A stretch of DNA of 59,105 bases from the NCBI GenBank assembly GCA_003670925.1, contig QWQG01000246.1, positions 1 through 59,105 of the forward strand, read 5' to 3'. This DNA comes from Planctomycetota bacterium (GTDB taxonomy: Bacteria; Planctomycetota; Planctomycetia; Planctomycetales; Planctomycetaceae). Below are positions 50,780 to 59,105 of this stretch, piece after piece; position 1 is the first letter of the stretch, and the number at the start of each line of letters is the position of its first letter. The translations under genes and the position numbers were made by a program. The notes under the pieces are model-generated. The model worked only from the letters and a program-made list of their open reading frames with translations. It was not told where the DNA came from and searched no databases.

Positions 50780-53536
50780 CTACTTCGATTGAAATAAATG
50801 GCTAGTCACAATCAGCGTGACCATTGTCGCAAGTCCATCCCCTTGGGTACGAAGATCGGCCGTGATTTGGTCCACACTGGACCAATCCCCAAATGTCAAA
50901 GGTCGTCCGAGTGCATACGTGGACATTTTATAGACCATGGCGCGGGCAAACTGGTCCTGTCGGTTCTCCAGCAGAAACCGTTTCAGTCCGTCGACACCGT
51001 CGAGCTTCTGACTATTAAAGAGCAAACTAGACGCATCGACTTGCTTCCCTTGAATTTGCGTTCGCCAGTTTCCCACAGCGTCAAAATTTTCGAAAGCGAT
51101 TCCCCATGGATCAATCTTGGCGTGACACGACATACAGGCCGCCTGATTTCGATGATTTTCCATCCGCTGCTTCAACGTGAGTTTAGCAATTTCGGGATCA
51201 GCAAGATCGATCACGGGAACGGCTGGCGGTGGCGGCGGTGGCGGATCGTTTAAGAGACTTTTGAGAATCCAGATGCCGCGTTTGAGCGGATGCGAATCTT
51301 TGCCGTCCGAATTCATGGCCAGCAGACCGGCTTGGGTCAGCAATCCGCCGCGATGTTGATTCGGATCGAGCGCCACGCGCCGAAAGTGGTTCCCGTCGAC
51401 GTGACTCAGTTCATAGTGATTTGCTAGTCTTTCATTGGCCATGGTGTAGTTTGCATGCAAGAAATCGAGCACACTGTGATTGTTGTGCAACACTTCTTGA
51501 AAGAAGGCGATCGGTTCCTGTTGCATCGCGTCTTTCAAGGCAGGGTCGAACTGAGGGTAGATCGTCGCATCGACGTGCAGGTAATCGAGCAACTGCATGC
51601 CTAGCCACTGACGAACAAACTGTTGTGAAAATCGTCTGGATCGTGGATCGGCGAGGAGTCGTTTGACTTGGCTCGCTAAAACATCACGATCGCTGAGTTG
51701 GCCCTTCGCCGCCAGTTCTAACAGCTCGTCATCGGGTGTGCTGCACCACAGGAACATCGAAAGACGGGTCGCTAATTCTGAATCGGACAACCGCTCGACG
51801 GTTGTGTCTCCGTTGTCTCCGTGCGGCTGGTCTGAATTAACAAGATAAAGGAACTTTGGCGAGGAGAGAACTGTCGCTAGAACTTCAAGAATCGCCTCTT
51901 GGAAGGAACTACATGCGGGGCGAATCTGCGTGAACAAGGCCAGTTTCTGGTCGACCTCTGCCACCGTGACAGGCCGCCGCCACGCTCGCGACATGAAACG
52001 TGTGAGCACTTCTTGCGCGAAGACAGACTCGTCTGCTTGATGGTCACTGTTGAAAAAGATACGCGTGTGCGAATCTGGCGGCCACTGCTCGTAAACTGGT
52101 GCCGTGATCTCCACAAAATCAAGCTGAATGTCACCGTGCGAGACCGAGCTGTTTACGAACTTCACGAACTCCGAAGGACTCGGCAAATCTCCCATCTTCC
52201 AAACTTTGCGCATCGAATTCCGGGGGTGAACTTCAGTCAGTGGAATGTCCCATTGATAAAATTGGGGTTGCCCCGGAGCAGCATCAATCACGATGTCTTG
52301 AAGACTGATCCGGACGGAGGCCTCCGAGTCGTTGCTTGCCTGCCAACCAAATTCCAGTTGCAGACTGGGACTGCGATCCTGATCGACCGACGTGCGAGAA
52401 GCACGGACGCGCACGCGAAGTGTTCCCGCGTCAGGTACAGTGTCGCCAAGTTCGATAATCAACTTTTTGCCAGGAGGGATGACCGCCACGTGATCGAAAT
52501 TTTCGGGGATGTCGCCGGGCGTTTGCGTGGGGGCCCATGCGTATTTCCCGCCACCGTAATCCCACGAGACTCCCGCGGCGCGTCCTGTACTCAGGTGCCT
52601 GTAGTGCGTCCCGTTCGGTCGGCTCTGAAAATCGGCCGTTCGTCGATCGAGTTCCTGTTTCAACATTTCAGGATCGTCTTTATGCTGCTGCCTGATCTGT
52701 TCCAGTTCTACTTCCTGAGCGGCCCAGGATTCTGTCGACGCGGCCTGCATGGAGACACCCCAGTAAATCGGGGTTGGCTGCTCACCAATCACCGTTGCTT
52801 TCTGCAAGGCACTCAGACTCAAGTCACGGTAGGCTGCAAACTGAATGGACGACATGTGCAGCATTTCAGAACTGTTCTGAAAACCGTCTTCCGATATGGA
52901 TTCTGGCGGCAAGTCTCTGGCAAAGTCATACGGAAGGCCGAGCAGATCTTGCAGCACGTAGTTGTACTCGTACCGCGTCATTCGCCGGAACGATGAATGC
53001 CCCTGCTCTGCCCGTCGCACGGCTGACGCAACTTGGATCTCCGACGAAAGCCACTCGATCAATTTAGTGCGATCATCATCCGTCAGTGTGGATTCAGCGA
53101 CAGGCGGCATTTCCCCATTACTCAAGACGGCAACAACTTCGAGCCACCAATTCACATCGCTCCCGTGCAAGAGATCGGGATTCAACGTATCGATCCGAAT
53201 GTGAGCCTCCTGCGTCTCAGGGCCATGGCATTGAACACACGCTTTTTCTAAGATCGGCCGGATGTCCTTTTGGAACGCTGCGAGTTGCGGCTCTGGTGCT
53301 TCTGTTCCGGCTGAACGCTGTTGCTGTTTTCGATAATTCGAGCGGATTGTTCCCGCCGTTTTCAGTTCTTCAAGCGTCAGAAGAGTCGAATCACGGCCTG
53401 TTTCCCGCGTCTTTTCGTGCTCCACGCTGGGGGCCGGGCCAGCGTTACCACTATTCTGTCCCGTGGCTGCTTGACTCAGGGCGCACAGCAAGGTGGTGAA
53501 CCAGAGGACGCATCGACATTCTTTGCTTGTGATCAT
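50780..53536 (-). CDS. DUF1592/DUF1588-type multi-domain cytochrome protein
   Basis: A 918-residue secreted protein with an N-terminal signal (VLWFTTLLCALSQAATG). The domains in order are: a planctomycete cytochrome c with CVQCHGPETQEAHIR (about residue 97); DUF1587 (RMTRYEYNYVLQDLLGLPYD); a beta-sandwich with a carbohydrate-binding look (about 340-480); DUF1595/DUF1592 (FMSRAWRRPVTVAEVDQKLA, LATRLSMFLWCSTPDDELLE, DPRSRRFSQQFVRQWLGMQL); DUF1588 (NQHRGGLLTQAGLLAMNSDG, ACMSCHAKIDPWGIAFENFD, with a second CXXCH); and DUF1585 at the end. A PPPPPP run sits at about residue 776. It is probably a periplasmic redox partner of the DUF1552 protein. Function is unknown. Confidence 0.92.
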   Translation of the reverse strand: MITSKECRCVLWFTTLLCALSQAATGQNSGNAGPAPSVEHEKTRETGRDSTLLTLEELKTAGTIRSNYRKQQQRSAGTEAPEPQLAAFQKDIRPILEKACVQCHGPETQEAHIRIDTLNPDLLHGSDVNWWLEVVAVLSNGEMPPVAESTLTDDDRTKLIEWLSSEIQVASAVRRAEQGHSSFRRMTRYEYNYVLQDLLGLPYDFARDLPPESISEDGFQNSSEMLHMSSIQFAAYRDLSLSALQKATVIGEQPTPIYWGVSMQAASTESWAAQEVELEQIRQQHKDDPEMLKQELDRRTADFQSRPNGTHYRHLSTGRAAGVSWDYGGGKYAWAPTQTPGDIPENFDHVAVIPPGKKLIIELGDTVPDAGTLRVRVRASRTSVDQDRSPSLQLEFGWQASNDSEASVRISLQDIVIDAAPGQPQFYQWDIPLTEVHPRNSMRKVWKMGDLPSPSEFVKFVNSSVSHGDIQLDFVEITAPVYEQWPPDSHTRIFFNSDHQADESVFAQEVLTRFMSRAWRRPVTVAEVDQKLALFTQIRPACSSFQEAILEVLATVLSSPKFLYLVNSDQPHGDNGDTTVERLSDSELATRLSMFLWCSTPDDELLELAAKGQLSDRDVLASQVKRLLADPRSRRFSQQFVRQWLGMQLLDYLHVDATIYPQFDPALKDAMQQEPIAFFQEVLHNNHSVLDFLHANYTMANERLANHYELSHVDGNHFRRVALDPNQHRGGLLTQAGLLAMNSDGKDSHPLKRGIWILKSLLNDPPPPPPPAVPVIDLADPEIAKLTLKQRMENHRNQAACMSCHAKIDPWGIAFENFDAVGNWRTQIQGKQVDASSLLFNSQKLDGVDGLKRFLLENRQDQFARAMVYKMSTYALGRPLTFGDWSSVDQITADLRTQGDGLATMVTLIVTSHLFQSK

Positions 53537-54051
53537 GCAACCAGAGTTTCTTGTGATTTACGAACCAATTCAGCAAGACCAAGTGTCGCCCCAAGCCATC
53601 ACAAAGCTGGAGTGGTAAGTATTTCGCGTGAGACTTCGAGGTGCGTCTGATGTTCTAGGCATCGTCGCAATCGGTTGTTGGTAAGACTTTCGACGCGACG
53701 CATTCGTTCCTGAGAGACAGCGTGCAAATTTAGGTCGAGGTGCAAACACTGGCGAAGTCAGCTATTTTGGAGTTGCTTGCCTCCCACGTTGCGGACAGCA
53801 ACTCAGGCATTCAGAGAATAGCCTTGCTTGATGACGTGTTGCAACCTTGTTAGCCCCCAATGCGCTTCCGTTGTCGAAAGTCTTGGAATGTGCCAAGTGG
53901 TCAGGCAATTTTTGAGCCCCTTTCGAGACGCTTTGTAACATGTACACCTGCTTTTATTGCATCGGCGAAGCTGTTGCATGCATGGCTAGGCCTCAGCTGA
54001 CAACAAGCCCATGGACTGCGGTGCGGCAGTGTGAGGGCCGTTTTACGGCGT
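53537..54051. other. Intergenic region
   Basis: This 515-bp gap lies upstream of the DUF1592-type gene and downstream of the outer-membrane-like gene. A minus-strand frame at 53762-53947 (61 codons, several Cys and His) has no recognised family. No RNA gene, repeat or terminator was recognised. Confidence 0.35.
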
Positions 54052-55416
54052 TTACCTCTTGCTTGGGCGATTGGTATCAACAAGGAATGTACCATTGTTA
54101 GCAACTGGAAGGAGTGACATCCAACGCTGCCCGGCAACGGTGGTTGAACGGGAATTCCGTTGGGGGTAGATGCAAATTCCGACCGTGAAATTCCAAGGCT
54201 CGTAATAAGGCGCTTGTTTTCCTAACCCCGCTGCAGGATGCATGTACGTAACGTTGCTGAAAACTGAGACGGCGTCGCTCAGCGGGACGCTGCTGGAGGC
54301 TGCGACTAGATAACTTCCAAGTCCACCGTCACCGGCTAATCGGCCCGTGGTGGGAGCGCCTGCCGAAACCCACGTGTCCGGTCCCCCAGCATACCATTTG
54401 TGATGCCAGTAGGCACTCAACTGATTGATGGGACGAAACGTTGTTGGCCCATAAATTTTGTTCCCAACAGGCGGGATGTTGATATGGCTTTCCAGCACAT
54501 GGGCAGTGGCAGCGATCCCGAATTCATTGCTGGCACTGAAGGCGTAGCCGAGTTGTCCCCGCAACTGGCTCATGATGGGGTTTTGCCCAAAGACTCCGTA
54601 CGTGTCATTCACGCTCCAGTCTTGCACAAGACCTGCCGTAATGCGGGAATCATCCGTGGGTTTTCGAAAAAGCCCGTAGGTGAAAAAACCTTGTACCTCA
54701 GCTCCGGCCCGATTGCGTACGCGATAGTCCGTTCCTGACCAATCATACACGCCAACGCTGCCACCAGCTTGCAGGCCGATGCCAGTTAAATCGCTGAATG
54801 AACCTAAACTGGTAGAGAAATCCAAGCCCGTGCGGATCCCGTTGTTCGACCATCCCCCGTCGGGAGTCCCCATAAAGGAGTCGTAATCAACAAACATCAC
54901 AAGATTCTGGCGTCGACATTCATCGCTGATTGGCTCTAACCCCTCGAGGCTGGCGTCCCCGCTAAACAAAGGAAGCACATCGCGGATACCTACCCGCGGT
55001 TGAGGGGCCGATCCTTTATCGGAGAACACGAGACTGTTCCGCCGATAATCATCGCTGATTGGTTCTAACCCCTTTAAGACGACGTCGCTCCTAAACATTG
55101 GCAGGCTATCACCGTGACCCACCTGCGGTTGTAGGGATTGTGAATCAGATGCCTGCTCCGGGAGAGGATGTTCCACAAGCCCTAGACGCGCCTCACCGGT
55201 CTTTTCATGGGATCGCAAGGCATCCTGCGGCGGGTAAGTCTTCTGCCGTTGGAATGACGTCAGCCAGTTTTCGGTCTTTGGCGGCGATTCCAAAGCGTCC
55301 AGACTAGGGGCCCTCAATAAATCGCTGCTAACAACCGAGTCAATCTCCGGAGCAGTTTGGGCAAAAATATTGCCAGCCACGCCAATCGACAGTCCGAAAA
55401 ACAACACGAAATGCAT
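54052..55416 (-). CDS. Planctomycete outer-membrane-like protein with duplicated segment (DUF6666-like)
   Basis: A 454-residue exported protein (signal MHFVLFFGLSIGVAGNIFAQ). After a polar region it has two similar segments: SLPMFRSDVVLKGLEPISDD and VLPLFSGDASLEGLEPISDE. The rest is beta-rich with alternating aromatic residues (GIRTGLDFSTSLGSFSDLTG, RNRAGAEVQGFFTYGLFRKP, AYWHHKWYAGGPDTW), as expected of an outer-membrane barrel. The overall pattern fits a planctomycete-specific family (DUF6666, recalled and not checked). A start at 55497 is open, but 55416 gives a proper signal peptide. It appears to be a single gene. Confidence 0.65.
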   Translation of the reverse strand: MHFVLFFGLSIGVAGNIFAQTAPEIDSVVSSDLLRAPSLDALESPPKTENWLTSFQRQKTYPPQDALRSHEKTGEARLGLVEHPLPEQASDSQSLQPQVGHGDSLPMFRSDVVLKGLEPISDDYRRNSLVFSDKGSAPQPRVGIRDVLPLFSGDASLEGLEPISDECRRQNLVMFVDYDSFMGTPDGGWSNNGIRTGLDFSTSLGSFSDLTGIGLQAGGSVGVYDWSGTDYRVRNRAGAEVQGFFTYGLFRKPTDDSRITAGLVQDWSVNDTYGVFGQNPIMSQLRGQLGYAFSASNEFGIAATAHVLESHINIPPVGNKIYGPTTFRPINQLSAYWHHKWYAGGPDTWVSAGAPTTGRLAGDGGLGSYLVAASSSVPLSDAVSVFSNVTYMHPAAGLGKQAPYYEPWNFTVGICIYPQRNSRSTTVAGQRWMSLLPVANNGTFLVDTNRPSKR

Positions 55417-55898
55417 AAACTGCTGAGTTTGCGATGGGAAAAAGCCCGTTTGCTGCCGACCGTGGGTTTTCCAACCTGCACTTCTAGTTACTAACATATT
55501 CGCCCCGAACGTGCCGATGAGTTTCTCTTATTTGCCGCAAGAATTCGATCGCGATATAAGCGTTTCGAATCAATTGAGCCCGGAATGAATCACTCGAAGT
55601 GATACTCCGCGAAGTAATAAGTGAGACCACTGGTGAGCAGGATGCGTCAGTTTGCCGGTACAAAAACAAAGTACCCGAGTGCTCACGCCGCTCCGCTCGT
55701 CAGACTGATTTCTGGCCGCGTGGAGGAGAGAACTGTCAATCTCACGGAACTTTACTTGCTGAGATGCTGGAGAAACGATCGACTGTTTTTCGATGCGTTA
55801 TTCATCTAACCCGAGGTCGGATTATCAGAAATTTCGAAATAGCAGGAAGATTCGTTACATTCTACTCAGGCATTGCAGCTTTCCAGCAATCTTCAGAT
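55417..55898. other. Intergenic, upstream of outer-membrane-like gene
   Basis: The promoter of the minus-strand outer-membrane-like gene should lie here, as well as the 3' end of the HD-GYP gene. Plus-strand frames at 55599-55976 and 55621-55809 carry no motif. No repeat or RNA gene was recognised. Confidence 0.3.
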
Positions 55899-57377
55899 TC
55901 ACGCAAAAACGGTCTCTATCGCTGCAAGTTGGCTTTCGACTCGCGACGGCACTTCATGCTTGTCGTGCCAATTTAGGACAGCTTGAACACATTCCGGATC
56001 GAATGCCTTGCCAGCGTCTTTCTCGAGGATCTGCTGGACCTGTTCCCATTTTAGGGCCTCACGATACGGTCGCATGGCCGTCATTGCTTCGGTGCAATCC
56101 GCCACGGTCAGTATGCGTGTTGCAAACGAAATTTGGTCACCTGCCAGACCGCGGTGATAACCGCGACCATCGAGCCGTTCATGATGAGCCCCCGCCACTT
56201 CGCTCAATTGTCGAAAAGCGGGTATCTGCCGCAAAATCTGTTGCGAGTATGCGGGATGTCGACGGATTTGAGCGAATTCTTCATCGGTTGGTTTGCTGGG
56301 CTTATCGAGGATGAGGTTGGAAATCGCCAATTTTCCGAGATCGTGCAGCAAGGCTGCACGGCGGATGTCCTGCGTTAAACCGGGGGAACAGCCAAACTCC
56401 CCGCAAATTCCGGCGGCGATGTCGGCGACGCATGTAGAATGCTGAAATGTCCACGGTGACTTGGCGTCTACCACGCTGGCAAAGGCGTGGGCGACGCGAT
56501 CGATGCTGTGATCGTCGGCCAGCAATATGGCGTCTTCCGGCTCCCAGCAACTGATCTCAGCGACCAAATTGGAACTGGCGAGTTGCATTAAAAGGTCTGG
56601 GATATATTCAGCCCTTAGCAGACGATCCACCAGTTCCGGATCAAACCATCGCCCACGCCGCGTGCGGGCCATGTCGCAGGCTAAAGACCATCCATGCTCT
56701 TGGTTGAAAACCTCCATTGTTTGCGCCAGACAACAGATCCGTCCCAACAGCGAGATTTCATCGCCCTTCCGTCCCAGCGGAGTGCCGCCACCATTCCAAT
56801 GTTCGTCGAGATCGAGAATGGCGGTTGCCGTAGCTTCGGGTAATTGCAGGTCCCTTGAGATTTCCGCACCTCGTTCGCAGCGGGTGCTTGCCAATTTTAT
56901 CGCCCCTTGCTGTCCGCTCCGCAGAATGCCTCCCATCTTGAGAAATCTCTTGACGGTGGATTTCTCCACAGCACAGTTTTTCCAACAGTGCTTTAACGTC
57001 TCAAAGCCGTTGGTGAAATCGATCATGCGGAAGGAGTGCTTCAGTTGGTGATCATCGGCACCAAAGAGATGTGCCATTTTTGCAGCATTGCTCGAACATC
57101 CCAAATCCTTAAACAACAGCCCATAAAACAATGCAGAACGGTCGGACTTTGAAAGCTGCAGGTCAGATGCAAGTCTCATGCCGATGATGCAGGACCGCAT
57201 GCAATGCCCCCGAGGATGCCCTTGGGTAATATCCAATGCGACCGAAAACGCCGCGCTGATTTCCGAAAACCGAATAATCGGCGCCGGCACAAGCCTTTGC
57301 TTTGTTGGCCAGTTGTCGATTGTTTGCGTTTGGATATCCTCTGGGGTATTTGGGAGCGTCATCACCATGGAGTGCAC
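55899..57377 (-). CDS. Tandem HD-GYP protein (N-terminal copy degenerate)
   Basis: A 492-residue protein with two HD-GYP-type halves. The C-terminal half is canonical: HSTCVADIAAGICGEFGCSP, then AALLHDLGKLAISNLILDKP (HD motif, about residue 344), RHPAYSQQILRQI, AGAHHERLDGRGYHRGLAGD (GYP-like GYH, about 396) and ILTVADCTEAMTAMRPYREA. Such domains hydrolyse cyclic-di-GMP. The N-terminal half keeps the outline but has lost ligands: LLFKDLGCSSNAAKMAHLFG in place of HDLG, and DEHWNGGGTPLGRKGDEISL in place of HHE-DG-GYP. The N-terminal half may be a regulatory or dimerising module. It is a single gene; no GGDEF partner is near. Confidence 0.85.
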   Translation of the reverse strand: MHSMVMTLPNTPEDIQTQTIDNWPTKQRLVPAPIIRFSEISAAFSVALDITQGHPRGHCMRSCIIGMRLASDLQLSKSDRSALFYGLLFKDLGCSSNAAKMAHLFGADDHQLKHSFRMIDFTNGFETLKHCWKNCAVEKSTVKRFLKMGGILRSGQQGAIKLASTRCERGAEISRDLQLPEATATAILDLDEHWNGGGTPLGRKGDEISLLGRICCLAQTMEVFNQEHGWSLACDMARTRRGRWFDPELVDRLLRAEYIPDLLMQLASSNLVAEISCWEPEDAILLADDHSIDRVAHAFASVVDAKSPWTFQHSTCVADIAAGICGEFGCSPGLTQDIRRAALLHDLGKLAISNLILDKPSKPTDEEFAQIRRHPAYSQQILRQIPAFRQLSEVAGAHHERLDGRGYHRGLAGDQISFATRILTVADCTEAMTAMRPYREALKWEQVQQILEKDAGKAFDPECVQAVLNWHDKHEVPSRVESQLAAIETVFA

Positions 57378-58077
57378 CTAAGTATTCAGAAGGAAATCTA
57401 TGTTCATAAGTGTACGACTGATTTTTGGCTTTTTTAAAAAAACGTAAAGATAATTACTTAGGTGGAGAACGGTGACGATTCCGTTTTTGATGCAGCACCG
57501 GCCGTGATGACCCTCTTAACCCGCGTCTGGGGACGGTATTCCGCGGAACTGAGAATGCCGAAGAAGCCGCTGTCGGGTCTATTTTTCGGGGTGTGTGTGC
57601 TTTACTGCTACGGGCTTCGCAGCGGGGTGAGCCAAACATGTCGATGTTTGGTGAAGCACATCAGCGGCATGCACCAGCAGCCTTATTATATCCGTGACGT
57701 GGTGCAGCGATCTTGAACCCAACTGGTAGAAATTGCGGCTTTTCGCAAGGAATTGCCGCGGAAGGCAGAAATCTCAAACGAGAAACACGCGTCGCTCGGT
57801 GCATCGCGGTCAATGACACGCTGCATTTCCTGATAACCGTTCGACATCTCATGAACCTGAACCCCACCACGCACTCTGCGGGGGTTCTCGGGGCGACGCA
57901 CATGCCTACTTTTGCCAGCCAGAATGCTGTTTTCACTTCAACCACGCAGGTTGCAAAAACCAAAGTCTGACTGACAAATCACAGTCGCGTGCAGCATTGC
58001 TAAGCCCCATTCCGAGGGCGGTGACTTGTTAACGCGCATCCAGAATGACGCAAACCCGCGATGGCGAAACATCGCGA
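57378..58077. other. Intergenic region with palindrome
   Basis: This 700-bp stretch separates the HD-GYP gene from the Q-rich gene, both on the minus strand. It contains a structured palindrome at 57596-57660 (separate entry) and an A/T-rich stretch, TTTTTTAAAAAAA, at about 57430. Open frames at 57462-57716 and 57713-57970 (plus) and 57661-57963 (minus) lack any family motif. No tRNA was seen. Confidence 0.4.
57596..57660. repeat. Palindromic element, possible three-way junction
   Basis: The outer arms TGTGCTTTA (57596-57604) and TGAAGCACA (57652-57660) pair over nine positions with one G-U wobble. Inside, CTGC (57605-57608) pairs with GCAG (57619-57622), and CCAAACAT (57632-57639) pairs perfectly with ATGTTTGG (57644-57651) around GTCG. 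Together they could fold as a compact three-way junction. It may be a REP-like or MITE-like repeat, or a structured RNA; copies elsewhere could not be checked. Confidence 0.5.
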
Positions 58078-59105
58078 TTACTCTTGCTCGTGCTCTTCTT
58101 CTTGCTCGTGGTGATCATCCATCGCTTCATCAGTATCTTCAGCTTCATGAGTATCTTCAGCTTCATGAGTATCTTCAGCTTCATCAGTATCTTCAGCTTC
58201 ATCAGTATCTTCAGCTTCATCAGTATCTTCAGCTTCATCCCTGGCGTCTTCTTTTTCGACTTCTATCCCGTTGTTATCGTGGCGACTACGGTCGTTCATC
58301 GAATGCTGACGTTGCTGGATCAAGTGGGTAAGATCAGCCATCTGCTCGCTGAGCTTGTGCATGTCGCGACGCAGTTGTTCAATCTGCTCATGCAGTTCAC
58401 GCAATGGTTGTGTGGCTTGACCGCTGGGGGCGATTCCGTCCCGCCGCTGATCTGTCTCATGTCGTAATTGTTGATTCTGGCGTTGTTGATTCTGGTGTTG
58501 CTGGCGGTCCCGCATTGCTAGTTCTGTCCGCTCGCGCTCTTCCCGTTGCATGCGTGCTTGTTTCTCTCCAAGTTCGCGCTCAAGTTGTCCGGCGCGTTCA
58601 CGCAGGCCATGTGCAACATCCGGCAACCCAGCTTGGAGGATACGTTCAGCGGATTCAATGAGCGCCGCAATTCGTCTGCGATCTTCTGCGAATGGTCCTT
58701 CAGGATTGTGAACTTCAGGGTGATGCATTAGTGAGCCTTGCCCTTGGTGCTGCAGCTCAGGACTTTCCATTCGCATTCCGGGCGGTCGAGAATTTCCCGG
58801 TCCAAAATGTGGGTTTCCAAAATTTGGCGGTCCATTTGGCCGGCCAGAATTTTGGTTTGGCCCATTTGGCGGTCCTCCGGTTGGTGGCTGTCCGTCAAAT
58901 GAGATACCAAAACGTGGTTGTCCCGGATGTTGAGGTCCTTCCGAACCTTGCTGTGCGTCAGCGGCAATTGCGAACACGGCGACTTCCACTTTGCTCTGAA
59001 CTCCCGGGAAATAATTCTCCAAGGTGTGCTGCAAACTTGCGGCAAAGTCCTTTGCTTGTGAATCAAGCTGTTTGGGTGACGAAGTCTCAACACCTTCCGT
59101 GCGCA
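58078..59105 (-). CDS. Q-rich coiled-coil protein with acidic 6-residue repeat, partial
   Basis: The frame is open to the right edge of the window, so the N-terminus is missing; the visible part is about 341 residues. The first 100 visible residues are rich in Gly, Pro and Asn (PPTGGPPNGPNQNSGRPNGP). A Gln/Glu/Arg-rich coiled coil follows (RRRIAALIESAERILQAGLP, GLRERAGQLERELGEKQARM, HEQIEQLRRDMHKLSEQMAD). The C-terminus is the acidic repeat (EDTDEA) ending in EEEHEQE. It resembles no family that I recognise. The leading visible residues (VETSSPKQLDSQAKDFAASL) may follow a signal peptide lying just outside. It could bind cations or nucleic-acid-associated proteins through its acidic tail (speculative). 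Confidence 0.7.
   Translation of the reverse strand, partial: RTEGVETSSPKQLDSQAKDFAASLQHTLENYFPGVQSKVEVAVFAIAADAQQGSEGPQHPGQPRFGISFDGQPPTGGPPNGPNQNSGRPNGPPNFGNPHFGPGNSRPPGMRMESPELQHQGQGSLMHHPEVHNPEGPFAEDRRRIAALIESAERILQAGLPDVAHGLRERAGQLERELGEKQARMQREERERTELAMRDRQQHQNQQRQNQQLRHETDQRRDGIAPSGQATQPLRELHEQIEQLRRDMHKLSEQMADLTHLIQQRQHSMNDRSRHDNNGIEVEKEDARDEAEDTDEAEDTDEAEDTDEAEDTHEAEDTHEAEDTDEAMDDHHEQEEEHEQE
58132..58239 (-). repeat. 18-bp tandem repeat, six copies, coding EDTDEA
   Basis: The unit on the plus strand is AGTATCTTCAGCTTCATC, starting at 58132, 58150, 58168, 58186, 58204 and 58222. Two of the copies end in CATG, which changes Asp to His (EDTHEA). The near-identity of copies suggests recent expansion; copy number may vary between strains. 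Confidence 0.93.

Noticed and set aside
53762-53947. 61-codon Cys/His-containing frame considered as a small protein
   Set aside because: No Shine-Dalgarno, no family motif, and it is of a length expected by chance in this GC range.
57462-57716. 84-codon frame over the palindrome
   Set aside because: It runs through the inverted repeat and shows no protein-like pattern or family.
58029-58467. Open frames through the 18-bp repeat (ILMKLK and FSFMSI patterns)
   Set aside because: These are shadow frames of the EDTDEA repeat.

Overview
This 59 kb window comes from the chromosome of a planctomycete, most likely a member of the Planctomycetaceae or a close relative (inference from gene content; no genus can be named). 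The evidence is the family set: three DUF1501 proteins, a DUF1552 protein, a DUF1549/DUF1553 cytochrome-type protein, a DUF1592-type multi-domain cytochrome protein, a DUF1570 lipoprotein, a MoxR/DUF58 block, and Gram-negative KDO synthesis. About fifty genes are carried on both strands in short operons. No tRNA, rRNA, CRISPR array or intact mobile element was recognised.

Left part (1-14 kb): a decayed group II intron-type reverse transcriptase; a membrane metallophosphoesterase and RdgB; a DUF1570 HEXXH lipoprotein; a SurA/PpiD-like membrane protein with a perfect PKPEE repeat; topoisomerase I with a histone-H1-like tail; a broken nucleotide cyclase; an orphan DUF1501 protein; an HD phosphohydrolase.

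Middle (14-37 kb): housekeeping genes infA, rnhA, a UbiD-type decarboxylase, yceH-like, a PhyH oxygenase, a zinc alcohol dehydrogenase, cmoB, a DMT-type transporter, purC, a GH10-like protein and kdsA. A three-gene planctomycete operon follows (DUF1549/1553 cytochrome-like protein, DUF1501 protein, PPC-domain protein). Then come a creatininase-family hydrolase, an unusual J-domain-like plus MshEN membrane protein, and a tightly overlapping MoxR-DUF58-membrane-membrane operon.

Right part (37-59 kb): a UvrD/PcrA-type helicase; a hairpin-rich 0.9 kb leader before a FliA/WhiG-type sigma factor with a clear terminator; a cysteine-free redoxin-like protein; a Ser/Thr kinase remnant; another orphan DUF1501; a secreted alpha/beta hydrolase; a methyltransferase / FAD reductase / type III polyketide synthase cassette; a DUF1592 plus DUF1552 pair; an outer-membrane-like protein; a tandem HD-GYP protein; and a Q-rich protein with an acidic 6-residue repeat that runs off the right edge.

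The strongest candidates for a second look are the type III PKS cassette, the J-like/MshEN fusion, the structured leader of the sigma gene, the three-way-junction palindrome near 57.6 kb, and the several independently decayed genes (RT, cyclase, kinase). All functional statements are from reading motifs by eye; no database search was possible.
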